DNA of 64,000 bases from the NCBI RefSeq assembly GCF_900102545.1, contig NZ_FNBN01000002.1:284264-348263 (forward strand), written 5' to 3'. Under the pieces are notes generated by a model. It was not told the DNA's origin, made no database searches, and saw only the letters and a program-made list of their open reading frames with translations. This document shows positions 55,681-63,739 of this stretch, in pieces; position 1 is the stretch's first letter; each line of letters begins with the position of its first letter. This DNA comes from Chitinophaga filiformis (lineage in GTDB: Bacteria; Bacteroidota; Bacteroidia; Chitinophagales; Chitinophagaceae). The translations under genes were made by a program, and so were the position numbers.

Positions 55681-55731
55681 GGACTCCGTTAGGAGTCCAT
55701 ATGTTTGTAGCCCGGGGTTTTGAACCCCGGG
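55681..55731 (+). repeat. Two-hairpin REP-like palindromic element, second copy
   Basis: The element has a 7-bp stem GGACTCC/GGAGTCC with a GTTA loop (55681-55698), a 12-nt spacer ending GTTTGTAG (55699-55710), and the stem CCCGGGGTT/AACCCCGGG with a 3-nt loop (55711-55731). It matches the element at 4-55 in layout and spacer, but the first stem differs in sequence while still pairing. Confidence 0.65.
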
Positions 55732-55801
55732 GAACGCGTGATGTCCGGAGCCGACCAAAGCGAATGATCAACAGATTTTATCGTGGAGATGTTTCCAGAC
55801 A

Positions 55802-56227
55802 TCATTTCATTTTTTGCTTCAGTGTACTCGCCGCCACCAACCAGAGAAGTAGTATAGGTACTATTATCATCAAGGCAAGTTCTGGTATAGTATGTAACAT
55901 GTTGTCCAACTGCCCTTGTGTGATGAACACTATAATCGCGTAAGCCACTAAAATCAGACCTTCCACCAATCCATATATACTTGCCACAACCAAATGCTTA
56001 CGCCCTTTGAGCATTTCCTCTCCCATCATCTTTCCCAGGAAATAGGATGAGAGAAACAGGATCGCGAAAAAGCCCCATACAATAATATTCATTTGGGCCT
56101 GGAGATAGAAAAGTATGCCGTTGGCAAAGTCTCCTCTTGTTTCAACGAATAGCCAGAATAACTCCAGAATAATCACTGCATACAATGTTATCTTACATAC
56201 ATGCTTTCCTGCTACATTTGGCGTCAT
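55802..56227 (-). CDS. Small four-helix membrane protein
   Basis: This 141-aa protein has four predicted membrane segments (LYAVIILELFWLFVETR, MNIIVWGFFAILFLSSYFLG, LVVASIYGLVEGLILVAYAI, IPELALMIIVPILLLWLVAA) and a short Lys-rich tail. I do not assign a family; it may be one of the small Bacteroidota membrane DUFs. It is followed on the plus-strand map by the McrB-like gene cluster at a gap of about 150 bp and shows no sign of operon linkage with it. Function is unknown. Confidence 0.6.
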   Translation of the reverse strand: MTPNVAGKHVCKITLYAVIILELFWLFVETRGDFANGILFYLQAQMNIIVWGFFAILFLSSYFLGKMMGEEMLKGRKHLVVASIYGLVEGLILVAYAIIVFITQGQLDNMLHTIPELALMIIVPILLLWLVAASTLKQKMK

Positions 56228-56381
56228 AATATTAGGATATGTGGATGACCGGCATATATGCTGGCCTATCTAAGTTACACATTCCGACGTATTCTTTGTC
56301 AAAAAAGAAAAGTTAACTTCACTACTTGCAAGAACAAATATATGGTTATATTAAAACAGTATACCGCCTAAATAGCTATCG

Positions 56382-57701
56382 TTACCCCCAAAAAGAAACG
56401 AAGTGAGACTCCTCCGCTCTTTTCTTCATATATGACAATCTTTTAAAACTGCGTTGATATTTGTTCCTCGTAAAACGAAGCAGATCGTTAATGATCTTTT
56501 GTGAAGATCCCCAGTCCCCGTTTATTCGGGGCAGTATTTTCATCAGAATAATTTCATCTAAACAGCCAAACAGCCACTTATCGTCCTTCTGACTACGATT
56601 TATTCTGGAATTATGCGCACAATAAATAAGCGCCGCATCCCGGATACGATAACCAAATCGAAGAGAGGATTCTGATAATATATTATCGATAGCTTGAAGT
56701 TCTGATATAATCAGGTCTCCGTCAGCTGGTGATGACTGATATGCTTCTTTGGCAGACAATAACGGTCCAAACAGATAGTCGCTATTTAAGGGACTAACCG
56801 GAAATTCCAGATCAGTGCCGGTGTTTGTAAGCCCACCATAGAAATCTATACCATTTAGTTCAACAACCATAATCCTATCCAGCACCTTCATGCTGAATTG
56901 GTGCCCAAATTCATCCATATTTGCCGTACCGATAACAATCAGATTTGGTGGCAGCATGATTCCGTTAGTGAGAAAAAAGGCCTGCAGATCACCGTCGAAT
57001 GTAAGTTCTAACTGCTCCCAAAAATGAGGATCTTTCTTTAAGCACTCTTTTAACTGCGTTCCATCTATGAACGCATCAGAAACAAGTTTATTATTGATAA
57101 ACTGACGGCTTTCCAGTATGGACAGGAAATCAGCAAAATAATGTTCCACCCTGGCAAGATTCATTTCATCAAGACATAGAATAAACGGCACACCCGGATG
57201 CCGCCACGCCTTTATCAGAAAATGGATAAAAGGCGTGAAGTGGCGTTTCCCTTGGTTGTTAGTCCAGCCGACAATGTTCTCATTATCGCACCAATCAGGC
57301 TGAACTGCCAATATCTGAAAGTTGCCGGGTTTCCCATTCTCCTGAAGATATTTAGGACAGGTCTGGTACGCTAATGCTCTTGCAAAAAGCGATTTTCCGG
57401 ATCCACATATTCCTGCCATAAGCAGAAAAGGTTTTGTTTTTAATGCCATCAATACCTGGCGGTATGGATGGTCAAAATCAACTTCGATGGGAAAAGGCCC
57501 ACCTATTCTGATACCGGCATCATTTGCTTTCTTTGTGGCCTTCCTGGAACGCGGTTTCTTTTTTACCTTGACTTCACCTTCATTAGCCGTAGAAATGCCA
57601 AAATCTCCTTCCAGCTCATCTTCGTCTTCAATTCGATAAAGCCTATGCCGGCGGTCTTTAATGCTTGAAAGACTCGCCCCTCGTGATATTATTCTTTCCA
57701 T
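56382..57701 (-). CDS. McrB-like AAA+ ATPase
   Basis: The 439-aa protein has a charged N-terminus with a basic patch (about 46-60) and then an AAA+ module. Walker A is G97-ICGSGKS-104. The substrate-facing block VQPDWCDNENIVGW and Walker B (FILCLDEMNLARVEHYFADF, D178/E179) are typical of McrB-type ATPases. Sensor 1 is N261 in VIGTANMDEFG, with Arg276 a possible finger. McrB usually works with the nuclease McrC and carries a DNA-binding N-terminus; neither is here. The gene overlaps the preceding small gene by 44 bp, and a histidine kinase gene lies upstream, suggesting a signalling-controlled molecular machine rather than classic restriction. No Shine-Dalgarno is visible, so translational coupling is likely. 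Confidence 0.82.
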   Translation of the reverse strand: MERIISRGASLSSIKDRRHRLYRIEDEDELEGDFGISTANEGEVKVKKKPRSRKATKKANDAGIRIGGPFPIEVDFDHPYRQVLMALKTKPFLLMAGICGSGKSLFARALAYQTCPKYLQENGKPGNFQILAVQPDWCDNENIVGWTNNQGKRHFTPFIHFLIKAWRHPGVPFILCLDEMNLARVEHYFADFLSILESRQFINNKLVSDAFIDGTQLKECLKKDPHFWEQLELTFDGDLQAFFLTNGIMLPPNLIVIGTANMDEFGHQFSMKVLDRIMVVELNGIDFYGGLTNTGTDLEFPVSPLNSDYLFGPLLSAKEAYQSSPADGDLIISELQAIDNILSESSLRFGYRIRDAALIYCAHNSRINRSQKDDKWLFGCLDEIILMKILPRINGDWGSSQKIINDLLRFTRNKYQRSFKRLSYMKKRAEESHFVSFWG

Positions 57702-57954
57702 GGTCTTTATTTTTTAGCAGATAACAAGATTCAATTAAACGGGTAACATCTTCGCAGAAAATGATATTAAAAGCAGCGTTACAATCCTGATCGCTGCATG
57801 CCATCAGGAGAAGCGTTTTAATATGCTCTCTGAACTCCGGTAAAGGATAGGAATAAAAGAAGTCGTTAATTACAGTCATTGGTGCTGCAATCTCTTCTTC
57901 CGTAAGTGCGAGTGGCTGTTGGTGCCATTCTGGTAAGCTTTTCATAACATACAT
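57658..57954 (-). CDS. Small protein homologous to the kinase N-terminal domain
   Basis: This soluble protein of 98 aa (ATG 57954 or 57945) consists almost entirely of a domain that recurs at the N-terminus of the histidine kinase encoded 62 bp upstream. Residues 17-84 align with kinase residues 19-86 by eye: L[ST][DE]EE, PM-V--DF, LL and RLIE---LL are shared. It has no HTH, receiver or catalytic motif. Its 3' end overlaps the start of the AAA+ gene by 44 bp. It could be an adaptor that competes with or connects the kinase and the ATPase. The family is unknown to me. Confidence 0.7.
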   Translation of the reverse strand: MYVMKSLPEWHQQPLALTEEEIAAPMTVINDFFYSYPLPEFREHIKTLLLMACSDQDCNAAFNIIFCEDVTRLIESCYLLKNKDHGKNNITRGESFKH

Positions 57955-58016
57955 TTATAGAATGAATTAAAAAGCATCGGCGTAAGATGACACCGATGCC
58001 ATGACAATTTTGATAT

Positions 58017-58979
58017 TCAGTCTCTTACTTCACAGGGAATGATAATTGTGAAGCATGTGATACCCTTATTGCTAGTGATTTTGATATTTCCGCGCAGGAT
58101 TTCCGCGTATAGCTCGCATAAATAAAGTCCTAATCCGTTTCCTGCATTACCCGGCTCTGCCTGATAATAAATCTTTACAATCCTTTTAATTTCTTCTGCT
58201 GAAATGGTTTGGCCATAACTGACAACCGAAAATGAAACATGATCATTTGACCCCGTACCGATTAGCTGAATCTCCTTTCCCTTACTATGTTTATACGCAT
58301 TAATAAGGAAGTTTTGAATTATTTGCCCAAGCTTCATCTTATCAGTTATAATAGTCTTACCCTGCAGCTCATTCAGCTCGATAATCAGGCTTTTGTTGAA
58401 ACTTTCGTTCAAAATATGCTGCGGAATAGTACATTCATCTATAAAATCTGCTACTTTAAAGGATGTCTCTTCCGCTCTCAGGAAGAAACATTCTTCCCGA
58501 AAATGCACTGTATTAATCATATTCTTTAAGACATGTATGCTGTTGAAAAGAATAGATTGTAAAGTAGTAAGATAAAAAGCCACATCTGGCCTGTTGGCAA
58601 AGAAGGAGTCTGTTTTGTCAACTAACGACTCAACAGCCAATGAAGCGGCCGATAATTGAGTTTTGATTTCATGTGCAAATAGTCCAAGGAAGCGTTCTAC
58701 AGATACTTCTTCCCTGGTTACGTTTTCTGTAAGCAGAAATGCAGCCTCTATTAATCTTCGATACTCTGTGTCTACCAGATCATAACAATTTCGATTATTC
58801 TCAGATCCGGATTTAGAGATGGCTTCAAGTAGCCTGTCAAGCCGGTGAGTTTCCTTCCGTAGATCTGTACGAGCGCAGAAATCATAAAAGACCTCCATCG
58901 GATATTGCATTTCCTCATCGGATAGGCAAAATGGGAAAAAGTGTTTCTTTCGAGTTAACGTTTGAGTTTGTGTATTCAT
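58017..58979 (-). CDS. Soluble orphan histidine kinase
   Basis: The 320-aa protein has no membrane helix or signal peptide. Residues 17-86 form an unusual domain shared with the small downstream protein. The HisKA segment has the phospho-accepting His103 in LFAHEIKTQLSAAS. The HATPase_c domain shows the N box (IIQNFLINAYKHSKG) and G box (GNAGNGLGLYLCELYA). No response regulator or receiver domain is encoded nearby, so either it phosphorylates a partner elsewhere or the small protein/ATPase pair is its output. It leads a three-gene minus-strand cluster with the McrB-like ATPase. A 22-bp palindrome lies about 105 bp upstream. Confidence 0.87.
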   Translation of the reverse strand: MNTQTQTLTRKKHFFPFCLSDEEMQYPMEVFYDFCARTDLRKETHRLDRLLEAISKSGSENNRNCYDLVDTEYRRLIEAAFLLTENVTREEVSVERFLGLFAHEIKTQLSAASLAVESLVDKTDSFFANRPDVAFYLTTLQSILFNSIHVLKNMINTVHFREECFFLRAEETSFKVADFIDECTIPQHILNESFNKSLIIELNELQGKTIITDKMKLGQIIQNFLINAYKHSKGKEIQLIGTGSNDHVSFSVVSYGQTISAEEIKRIVKIYYQAEPGNAGNGLGLYLCELYAEILRGNIKITSNKGITCFTIIIPCEVRD

Positions 58980-59083
58980 AGAAAATTTGTTGTTAACAAT
59001 GCTGACTGATGAGTATACGCATGAAAGAGGCTGCCGGAAGAAAATTCCAGATGCATATCCTTCGATATACCAAATACTATCCC

Positions 59084-59105
59084 ATCAGTAATAAATATTA
59101 CTGAT
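59084..59105. promoter_or_regulatory. 22-bp palindrome upstream of the kinase cluster
   Basis: Arms ATCAGTAAT/ATTACTGAT (59084-59092 with 59097-59105) flank AAAT. The A/T content and position about 105 bp upstream of the kinase ATG fit an operator better than a terminator. Confidence 0.4.
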
Positions 59106-59280
59106 CTGGCGATTGACTTATTTTTAAAAATTATTTGTTCCCCCAGTAGTTCTATTCAACCATCTATAACGTAGATAGTAGCGATGCATACTGTAAATTG
59201 ACGACGTTATCCTATTTGTAACGCCGACAAATAATATCCTTGATTAAAGAGAGTAAGAAGTGATTGTGCAATACCCGGAG

Positions 59281-59440
59281 GAGGAAGCATTTAAAGTGCG
59301 GGAATATAATAAGGGCTGGAACCCACCTGCATTGTCAATCCGGCTCTGACAAAGCCAACTACCTTTCGGTAGCCTGGTCCAATGCATAAGTAGGCCCAAC
59401 CCTTGTTATGTGGGTTGAGCGCTTTAACTTACACCTCGTA
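59281..59440 (+). ncRNA. Rod-shaped structured RNA candidate (6S-like?)
   Basis: Nested pairings build a long rod: 59291-59299 with 59419-59427 (9 bp), 59311-59319 with 59396-59404 (8 of 9 bp), and 59329-59334 with 59380-59385 (6 bp). Two apical hairpins follow (59342-59356; 59359-59372, CTACC/GGTAG). A large internal bubble (59300-59310 opposite 59405-59418) and an alternative hairpin CAACCC/GGGTTG (59397-59417) recall 6S RNA, of which a Bacteroidota form (6S-Flavo) is known. No convincing ORF overlaps. Strand is uncertain. The remainder of 58980-59806 is AT-rich and otherwise empty. Confidence 0.4.
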
Positions 59441-59806
59441 CCTAAACTGTCAGATTTGATTGCCGAGATTTCGTTAAACGCTTACCTTCTTGTCATATGT
59501 ATCACAAAATAATGATTTCTTACTGAAAAGGTCAACTCATTATCGATAACTATATACAAGTATGATAATTATAAAAGCAAGTTAATGAAGAAATAAATAC
59601 ACGACAAAAAAAATTGAAGAAAAATATATACTGATGTACGTTAGTATTATCAAAGTACATCGAGAGAATGTAACTATTGATATCAACGAAGCATCATTGC
59701 AACAACGCATGCAACGCTTTGAACCTTGATAATAACTTCCTGGTGCTGCGTCATAAAAAAATCTTATTTTCACTAACAGTACTCACGTTAATATTCATAA
59801 AATAAA

Positions 59807-60370
59807 ATGTTCATTCAATCCTTGCCCCGCTGTGCATTTTTAATCTGTTTCCTCTTTTCGCTTGAAAATGGTTTTGGCCAGGTAAAACAAGAAATTCCTG
59901 CTGAGCTTATTTTCTTGACCGACATACTGTCAAAACCACTACCCGATATCAAAAACAACATTAAAACGCCAATACGCAATTTAGATATCCCCTCTCCTAC
60001 TTTCCGCCTTTACGAAACAGGGTTCTTTCTATTAAAGAAACCAGACAGCCTCCAGCTCTTTGGATCATCAATTCAGAAAATAATGGTTAGTATTGGTATA
60101 GACACTACCGTCTATGGCGTTTTCGTTACCATTAGTAAGAATGATACATTTGTGAAGATAGCTAGTCAAAAGCTAGGGACTGAAAGTGGAAAATGGAGTT
60201 ATGAATCTAGTTTTGGATCATTAAAAGATGATTCCAGAGAAGAACGTCATCATGTCTGGAATATTGGAAGCTATATAATAGGGATTTCTGATACTAATGA
60301 TTATTATCGTACGTCGGTTGATGATAAAGACAGGTATGTACTCACCGTTAGAAGAAAGGTGAGCCTTTGA
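59807..60370 (+). CDS. Secreted protein of unknown function
   Basis: I do not recognise this 187-aa protein. It has a signal peptide (MFIQSLPRCAFLICFLFSL, cleavage near GFGQ) and a mature region of mixed alpha/beta character with beta-like stretches (KIMVSIGIDTTVYGVFVTIS, YIIGISDTNDYYR). There is no cysteine in the mature part and no catalytic motif. It is flanked by AT-rich intergenic DNA on both sides and has no operon partner. Given its neighbours it may be part of accessory DNA. Confidence 0.55.
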   Translation: MFIQSLPRCAFLICFLFSLENGFGQVKQEIPAELIFLTDILSKPLPDIKNNIKTPIRNLDIPSPTFRLYETGFFLLKKPDSLQLFGSSIQKIMVSIGIDTTVYGVFVTISKNDTFVKIASQKLGTESGKWSYESSFGSLKDDSREERHHVWNIGSYIIGISDTNDYYRTSVDDKDRYVLTVRRKVSL

Positions 60371-60604
60371 TTCATTAAAAATACCGTTTCTATCTTAATC
60401 AGTCCAATATCAAAAACATATGTATGCTACGCATACCAAAACCAATGGCTAAATGATGGGGGCATTAACACTATATTAACTTCTATTTTTACATAAACCG
60501 TTACCTTGAAGATGTTTTTATCTATGAAATGCTAAATATTACTGTCTGTAGGTCAGACAACTCCATTTTGTAGATTATTCGTTCAACCTCAACATTATTG
60601 TGAA

Positions 60605-62293
60605 ATGCCAGAATTACATGTAAGCAAAAAATCAGTAGGTAAATTGTTTTCAGAAATGCAAAATAGGAAATTCATTATTCCAGATTATCAACGGCCTTAC
60701 AAATGGAATATTGAGAAATGCGAGACTCTATGGAATGACATAGAAGATTTTTCACAAACAGATGCGAAGATCGGGTCGGACTATTTCTTGGGTACAATAG
60801 TATCGTATCTTAATGAAGAGAGATATCATGAGATAATCGATGGACAACAAAGAATAACGTCCTTTATGCTGCTACTTAGAGCGTTTTACAGTAAGCTCGA
60901 AAGTATGATTGAGGATGATGATGTCATTGGACTAAAAAACCAACTGGCTCCCTGCATTTGGGATATTAATCCAATTTCTCAGCGAGTTTCTAATAAGAAT
61001 AAGATTCATATTCAATCTCTAGTTGCTACTGAGGAAGATAATGATACCTTCCACCGAATACTCGAAACCGGCAATGCTTCGGAGTTAGCATTTGACAATT
61101 ATTCACTCAACTATCTTTTCTTTAAGAAGAAATGTGATGAATATGCTACCAAGTTGCCGATGCAATGGAAAGAACTATGTGTAACTATTTTACAGAAGTG
61201 CATTATTCTTCCCATTGAATGTGATGCCCAAGATACAGCATTGACTATTTTTTCGACTCTAAATGATAGAGGGCTTCCTTTAGCTGATTCGGATATTTTC
61301 AAAGCCCAAATCTATCGGAATTGTGAAACTGAGATTGAACGTAGAGAATTTACTAGTATATGGAAAGAGCTAACACAGATTTGCAAGCAAGGGCAGTTAA
61401 GCATTGATGATGTATTTCGTTATTATACTCATGTATTGCGGGCCCGGTCTAATGACAAAAGTAAGGAAGTCGGTTTGAGAAAGTTTTATGCAGAGGAAAA
61501 GTATAAGCGGCTCAAGTCATCAAACTTAATTCCGGAAATCATGAGTTTAGCTAATTTTTGGAGGTATGCAAATACTGGCATTGAACCGGAAGACTCTTTA
61601 TACACAATTTCACAGGAAGCTTTTAAGTATTTACATTGTTTGAATTGCTATCCCAATGAGTTCTGGAAATATGCGACCACTGTTTTTTTTATGAGGAATC
61701 AAAATAGTGAAAAATTCGATATAACATTTATACGCATACTGAAAAATCTAATTTCTTTCTTATTCGCAAAATTTATTGAAGCTCCAACCGTTAACGCAAT
61801 CAAAGACGACATTTACGCATCTTGCATTTCGATTAACAATCAGAACGATTTACAAGTAAGATTTACTTTAAATAAGGATGTATTTGAGACACAGTTAAGT
61901 GCATATTCTTCATCTAAAATATCACGAGCGTTATTGCTTCTTGATGCATATCTTCATTCAGATCAAACTGAACTCATTGCCAATAATTTCGACATTGAAC
62001 ACATCTTTCCCAAGAAATGGCAAGAAGCGAATTACAATGGTTGGAGTGTAGAGGATGCAGCATCTTTTCTTGATAAATTTGGTAACAAAGTTGTAATCGA
62101 AAAGAAATTAAATATTCAGGCGGGAAATGGTTATTTTGGCTCAAAGAAAAAACGCTACGCAGGATCGAAGATTGCAAATCTAATTGATCTTAGTAATTAT
62201 CACAAAAACGACTGGTTGAAAGATGACATTGAAATCAGGGAGAATGAATTTAGAGAAAGAATTATAAATTTTTTTAAAGAGAATATTAATTAG
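60605..62293 (+). CDS. GmrSD-type (DUF262-DUF1524) restriction-like protein
   Basis: The 562-aa protein fuses an N-terminal DUF262 (ParB/Srx-like NTP-binding) domain with a C-terminal DUF1524 HNH-like nuclease domain. The first has IPDYQRPYKWNIEKCETLW, FLGTIV and the signature D79-GQQR. The second has FDIEHIFPKKW with His466, then FGNKVVIEKKLN. Fused GmrSD/BrxU-like enzymes are type IV restriction systems that attack modified (for example glucosylated hydroxymethylcytosine) phage DNA using nucleotide hydrolysis. Codon use is clearly more AT-rich than in the PULs, a sign of horizontal transfer. It is followed by a perfect 16-bp hairpin and another unknown gene. Confidence 0.88.
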   Translation: MPELHVSKKSVGKLFSEMQNRKFIIPDYQRPYKWNIEKCETLWNDIEDFSQTDAKIGSDYFLGTIVSYLNEERYHEIIDGQQRITSFMLLLRAFYSKLESMIEDDDVIGLKNQLAPCIWDINPISQRVSNKNKIHIQSLVATEEDNDTFHRILETGNASELAFDNYSLNYLFFKKKCDEYATKLPMQWKELCVTILQKCIILPIECDAQDTALTIFSTLNDRGLPLADSDIFKAQIYRNCETEIERREFTSIWKELTQICKQGQLSIDDVFRYYTHVLRARSNDKSKEVGLRKFYAEEKYKRLKSSNLIPEIMSLANFWRYANTGIEPEDSLYTISQEAFKYLHCLNCYPNEFWKYATTVFFMRNQNSEKFDITFIRILKNLISFLFAKFIEAPTVNAIKDDIYASCISINNQNDLQVRFTLNKDVFETQLSAYSSSKISRALLLLDAYLHSDQTELIANNFDIEHIFPKKWQEANYNGWSVEDAASFLDKFGNKVVIEKKLNIQAGNGYFGSKKKRYAGSKIANLIDLSNYHKNDWLKDDIEIRENEFRERIINFFKENIN

Positions 62294-62317
62294 TCCCAGG
62301 GAGGTAGACGAAGTGTT

Positions 62318-62353
62318 TTACGTTTGGTCATCAGATTTGATGACCAAACGTAA
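62318..62353 (+). terminator. Perfect 16-bp hairpin after the GmrSD-like gene
   Basis: Arms 62318-62333 and 62338-62353 pair perfectly over 16 bp (TTACGTTTGGTCATCA) around a GATT loop. It sits 24 bp past the stop codon but has no T-run on either side, so it may stabilise the 3' end, act as a protein site, or terminate with help. Confidence 0.5.
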
Positions 62354-62511
62354 TTGATCAAGTCGGTAATGCTTTAGAGTACTTATAATAATTCCGACCG
62401 ATAATAGCATCCAATGCTTCTGAATATAGTGTCTTTTTTATTAGTTGAAATGGATATGAAGTCCACAAATAGGCTGCATACGATAAAAATACCTTCGAAA
62501 AAAAATATATT

Positions 62512-63480
62512 ATGGAATTCAATTATAGCCCTGGCGGCAATTTTCAGCAGCAGAATATCGAGGCGATAGTCTCTCGAATCAATTTTCAGAGTGAACAAAA
62601 TGATCTTCCCTCGCTTAAAATGGAACTTCAGAACGCTATGTTTGTATTATCAAAGCTTATCGACTTAGTTCATGATAAACGCGTTGGATTTCCCAAATGG
62701 ATGCGTCATATTGAAGTCCTGGCAATTAAATTCGTACAACATACATCATCTGTTAATCATCTTGCGACACCTTTACCGTTGTCTTTACTTGAAGACGGGA
62801 ATAAAGTATCCGCGTTCGATAGGGCATCTTTATTCGTGATTGCTCGCGCGCAAATCGAAGCATTTCTTACGTTTTATTATTTGATAATTTTACCTGAAAG
62901 TCATCCCCAAGGGGAATTTTATGATATGGTTTATGAATTGAGTGGACTTTGTGGTCGTCAGGATATGCCCACAAAACAGAAAAGTAGCCAAGAACAAAAA
63001 ACTCTAGATGCTGCAAGAATTGCTGTATTACGGAAGGGAATCGAAAATCATCCGTATTTTTCAACTCTTGACGGCGATATGAAGCGTAAAGTTAAAGGTA
63101 AAAAACCTCCTGCTCGCCTTTTTGTTGGATGGGAGGAGCTTATTAAACAGTCTCATCTAAATGAACGTTTTTTTGTACCTCGATGGAAATATTACTCTGG
63201 ATATGCGCATTCGGAGTTTATAAGTTCCCTACAAATGCAATCTATTTTCAAAGATCATAAGTTTGTTATGAGCGATGTATGTAAAACTGTAGAAATGGCG
63301 TTAATGGCTGTTTGCGTTGTCATAACCGAGCTCCTCAACCTGATTCCCATATTACAAGATGACTATAGTTCTATTTGGTCTGAAGAACAGCGTATTAGCA
63401 TTTACTTTTATTCTAAAATTGCCTTAAAACCTAAACTGAAGATTAGTCGGAACTTCACTCCGACAACTGCTGTTAACTAA
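62512..63480 (+). CDS. Helical protein, possibly DUF5677-like
   Basis: The 322-aa protein is predicted mostly helical, without signal peptide. The segment SLFVIARAQIEAFLTFYYLI followed far downstream by WKYYSGYAHSEFISSLQ recalls DUF5677-type proteins, in which an R-x3-E helix and a late His are conserved; this assignment is tentative. It lies 218 bp after the GmrSD-like gene on the same strand and has the same AT-rich codon use, so it may be an accessory of that defence locus or an independent passenger. No nuclease or NTPase motif is seen. Confidence 0.55.
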   Translation: MEFNYSPGGNFQQQNIEAIVSRINFQSEQNDLPSLKMELQNAMFVLSKLIDLVHDKRVGFPKWMRHIEVLAIKFVQHTSSVNHLATPLPLSLLEDGNKVSAFDRASLFVIARAQIEAFLTFYYLIILPESHPQGEFYDMVYELSGLCGRQDMPTKQKSSQEQKTLDAARIAVLRKGIENHPYFSTLDGDMKRKVKGKKPPARLFVGWEELIKQSHLNERFFVPRWKYYSGYAHSEFISSLQMQSIFKDHKFVMSDVCKTVEMALMAVCVVITELLNLIPILQDDYSSIWSEEQRISIYFYSKIALKPKLKISRNFTPTTAVN

Positions 63481-63739
63481 TGTATATTCTCTACCATTTT
63501 AAGATTGCGATGATCCAATGACGTTAAAAAGCATCTGAAATGTTATCCATTAAACATGTTTACTCTTAACATAAGCATGGTAATAAGGAATTTTGCCATT
63601 GCTCTTGTGCGGATAGCAACCAGCTTTTGAGTACCGCACAACAAGCAACACAGATAATATGAACTTGCATTCCCGTATAAAACTTATATTTACTGCTGAT
63701 TAAATTTATTGTTACCCCCTACCCGTCTAGTTACCCATT

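Noticed and set aside
56382..57701. Complete McrBC restriction system
   Set aside because: No McrC-like nuclease gene lies on either side, and the neighbours are a kinase and a small protein.
59582..59773. 63-residue minus-strand frame
   Set aside because: It lies in very AT-rich DNA with low-complexity Phe/Ile/Tyr content and no ribosome-binding site or motif; likely random.
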